This document shows, piece after piece, positions 42,406 through 43,910 of a DNA stretch of 43,910 bases; the first letter of the stretch is position 1, and each line of letters begins with the position of its first letter. This DNA is from Bacillota bacterium (GTDB taxonomy: Bacteria > Bacillota > Sulfobacillia > Sulfobacillales > Sulfobacillaceae). Below the pieces are notes generated by a model. The model was not told where the DNA came from, did no database searches, and saw only the letters and a list, made by a program, of their open reading frames with translations. The translations under genes and the position numbers were made by a program. The DNA is taken from the NCBI GenBank assembly GCA_021797675.1, contig JAJZZH010000123.1, positions 1-43,910 on the forward strand, written 5' to 3'.

Positions 42406-42759
42406 TTACCGCTCCCCCTTGGCGAGGGCAACCAGCTTGGTAAAGCTTTGCATGTCCGATACCGCCATGTCGGCTAAAATCTTGCGGTCCAACCCCACCC
42501 CCGCCTGTTTGAGGCCATACATGAAGCGGCTGTACGACAAACCGTGCATGCGGGCAGCGGCATTAATACGGCTGATCCACAACCGGCGGAAATCTCCCTT
42601 GCGCTTGCGGCGATGCTGATATGCATAGTACAGGCTGTGCATCACCGCCTCATTAGCCGGCCGAAAATGTCGGGAGCGGGCCCCCCGATAGCCGCGCGCT
42701 AGCTTCAAAATTTTCTTGTGCCGCCGATGGCGGACGACACCGTTCTTTACCCGTGCCAC
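42406..42759 (-). CDS. rplT: 50S ribosomal protein L20
   Basis: Binds 23S rRNA early in assembly and, in Bacillus, represses its own operon. The 117-residue length is standard: [39 protein letters not shown]...[18 protein letters not shown]. The start is GTG 42759, seven bases after AAGGAGG; a reading from 42798 would place 13 extra residues over the ribosome binding site. Confidence 0.97.
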   Translation of the reverse strand: MARVKNGVVRHRRHKKILKLARGYRGARSRHFRPANEAVMHSLYYAYQHRRKRKGDFRRLWISRINAAARMHGLSYSRFMYGLKQAGVGLDRKILADMAVSDMQSFTKLVALAKGER

Positions 42760-42806
42760 TGTGAATCCTCCTTCAAAACGCCTTGAAAACCCGCTCAAGA
42801 ACCCCT

Positions 42807-43004
42807 TTATCGATACGGCAACAAACGTTTCACCCGATGGCGATCGGACGCCGATAACGTCGTCGCCTGACGCAGCCTACGCTTGCGCGTCGCCGACTTG
42901 TGTTCCAACAGGTGATTCTTGCCTACGCGGTAATGCCGTGGTTGACCAGACGCGGACATCTTCAACCGCTTTTTTGCTCCGCGATGCGTCTTCATCTTCG
43001 GCAT
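42807..43004 (-). CDS. rpmI: 50S ribosomal protein L35
   Basis: The 65-residue basic protein begins [20 protein letters not shown] and ends [11 protein letters not shown], the complete L35 family pattern. It lies between infC (three-base gap) and rplT (47 bases), as in most bacteria. The infC-proximal ATG follows AAAGGAG in the end of infC. Confidence 0.97.
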   Translation of the reverse strand: MPKMKTHRGAKKRLKMSASGQPRHYRVGKNHLLEHKSATRKRRLRQATTLSASDRHRVKRLLPYR

Positions 43005-43007
43005 AGC

Positions 43008-43523
43008 TCATGCTCCTTTCTTGGGAGCCAAGATCATAATCATGGCCCGACCCTCGACCCGAGGCACCCGTTCCACCATCCCCACCTCGCTGGTCGCTTC
43101 GGCCAGCCGTTTCAGCGTATCTTGAGCCAAGCTGGCGTGAACGATCTCCCTGCCCCGAAATACAATGGTGCACTTCACCTTGTCGCCTTCGGTCAAAAAT
43201 CGGTGTGCGCTTCGTACCTTGACGTCAAAATCGTGTTCGTCGATACCCGGTCGCATCTTCAGTTCCTTGATGCTGACGACCTTTTGCTTCTTGCGGGATT
43301 CCCGATCGCGCTTGGCCTGCTCGTATTTGTACTTGCCATAATCCATCAACCGGCAGACCGGGGGTCTGGCGGTGGGAGACACTTCGACCAAATCGACGTG
43401 CTGTTCTTGGGCCATCGCCAGGGCTTCCCGCAAACCGACGATCCCTAACTGTTCACCGGTCTCTCCCACCAACCGAACTTCTCTAGCTCGGATCTCATCG
43501 TTGATTCTGAGATCTTTAGTAAT
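43008..43523 (-). CDS. infC: translation initiation factor IF-3, probable ATT start
   Basis: IF-3 prevents subunit joining and checks the start codon. Both domains are intact: N-terminal TKDLRINDEIRAREVRLVGETGEQLG with PPVCRLMDYGKYKYEQAKR, and C-terminal KEVKMRP-like KELKMRPGIDEHDFDVKVRSAHRFLTEGDKVK. GGAGGG lies seven bases before an in-frame ATT at 43523, giving 171 residues beginning (M)TKDL. In-frame GTG codons at 43529 and 43541 have the site too close or no site. AUU starts are a known autoregulatory feature of infC. Confidence 0.95.
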   Translation of the reverse strand: MTKDLRINDEIRAREVRLVGETGEQLGIVGLREALAMAQEQHVDLVEVSPTARPPVCRLMDYGKYKYEQAKRDRESRKKQKVVSIKELKMRPGIDEHDFDVKVRSAHRFLTEGDKVKCTIVFRGREIVHASLAQDTLKRLAEATSEVGMVERVPRVEGRAMIMILAPKKGA

Positions 43524-43548
43524 GGGCACTCCCTCCCTCACTCATCCC

Positions 43549-43574
43549 AAACAAATAGACGGGCAAACCCCGTC
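43549..43574 (-). terminator. attenuator-type terminator in the infC leader
   Basis: On the minus strand GACGGG, loop GTTTG, CCCGTC is followed by TATTTGTTT, ending about 25 bases before the infC start. In Bacillus subtilis the same operon is controlled by L20-dependent leader termination; a similar mechanism is likely. Confidence 0.6.
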
Positions 43575-43664
43575 CTTCACAGAAGATCCCTGATAAAACC
43601 CGGTCGGCCTCGCCTAGGGGTGAGAAGCGGATCCACTTCTGCTTTGTTCGGTTATGTCGATTGT

Positions 43665-43693
43665 ATTGTATCGAAGCGGATCTTAGGCGTCAA
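43665..43693 (-). promoter_or_regulatory. sigma-A-type promoter of infC-rpmI-rplT operon
   Basis: On the minus strand TTGACG (43688-43693) and TACAAT (43665-43670) are 17 bases apart, each one mismatch from consensus. The leader to the ATT start would be about 135 bases. GAAGCGGATC occurs twice here (43624-43633 and 43672-43681). Confidence 0.7.
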
Positions 43694-43823
43694 GCGGGGA
43701 TACGGGCGCCAGGGGTTCCCCCCCATACGCGCTAACTTTAAGGAAAATATTTCTTCTGTGAAGGAATTAGGGCCCCACACCGCGAAGCCTCAGAGGACAT
43801 TCGCATCATGGGGAGGACCTCTG

Positions 43824-43910
43824 ATGGCAACTAAAACCGATCGCAGCCTCGATTCTCAATGGAACCTATTGCTGCATTTGCTTCCCGCGGGATGGCAAGA
43901 CGCCGCTTGG
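43824..43910 (+). mobile_element. IS4-type transposase, 5' end only (cut by window edge)
   Basis: ATG 43824, with GGGGAGG about eight bases upstream, opens a frame reading MATKTDRSLDSQWNLLLHLL and then PAGWQDAAW, to the window end. This resembles the N-terminus of IS4-group transposases. The element's left end should lie between 43700 and 43800; TTAGGGCCCCACACCGCG (about 43768-43785) is a possible terminal inverted repeat, untestable without the right end. Confidence 0.6.

Noticed and set aside
1-43910. tRNA, rRNA and CRISPR arrays
   Set aside because: I looked for CCA-ended cloverleaf patterns and regularly spaced repeats and recognised none; a dedicated tRNA search was not possible.

Overview
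The window (about 60% G+C by eye) looks like chromosome from a Gram-positive, Sulfobacillus-like acidophilic Firmicute. The main grounds are a SigI/RsgI pair, a T-box leader ahead of pheST, the infC-rpmI-rplT cluster, MutS2, ZapA, strong GGAGG ribosome binding sites with frequent GTG/TTG starts, and solute-binding proteins whose signal peptides lack a lipobox cysteine. The genus is inference; nothing here is a marker gene.

Layout. (1) 0.6-11.5 kb is a minus-strand housekeeping block: tyrS, a TPR protein, nadE, yebC, ruvC-ruvA-ruvB, sigI-rsgI, yajC and a glutamate dehydrogenase. (2) 11.7-18.6 kb is plus strand: a peptide-type ABC solute-binding protein, a decayed tnpB fragment, two permeases without ATPases, then an Ldh_2-family dehydrogenase and a FadR-type GntR regulator. 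(3) 18.9-25.9 kb is minus strand: an ArsR-type regulator followed by six genes of a hydrogenase-4/complex-I-like membrane complex (HyfB, C, E, F, G and I homologues). Its large subunit has lost one of the four NiFe-ligating cysteines, so it is more like an energy-converting hydrogenase-related (Ehr) complex than a working hydrogenase. (4) 26.4-34.0 kb is plus strand: a complete peptide-type ABC importer (binding protein, two permeases, two ATPases) and a two-subunit UxaA-family lyase resembling (R)-sulfolactate sulfo-lyase SuyA/SuyB. (5) 34.0-43.7 kb is minus-strand housekeeping: infC-rpmI-rplT-TrmH-like methyltransferase, T-box, pheS-pheT, zapA, mutS2, and a DtxR-family regulator. (6) The right edge cuts into a plus-strand IS4-type transposase.

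How they may work together. An identical 11-base palindrome, TGGTATGACCA, which fits the operator pattern of FadR-type GntR proteins, lies in the promoter of the dehydrogenase-gntR operon (16556-16566) and in the promoter of the lyase operon (32453-32463), inside a larger inverted repeat in the second case. This ties the dehydrogenase, regulator and lyase into one proposed regulon, split by the inverted Ehr-like block. By analogy with ComC plus SuyAB the substrate could be sulfolactate or a similar 2-hydroxy acid, taken up by the flanking importers. The regulatory link rests on sequence; the substrate is a hypothesis.

No tRNA, rRNA or CRISPR array was recognised.
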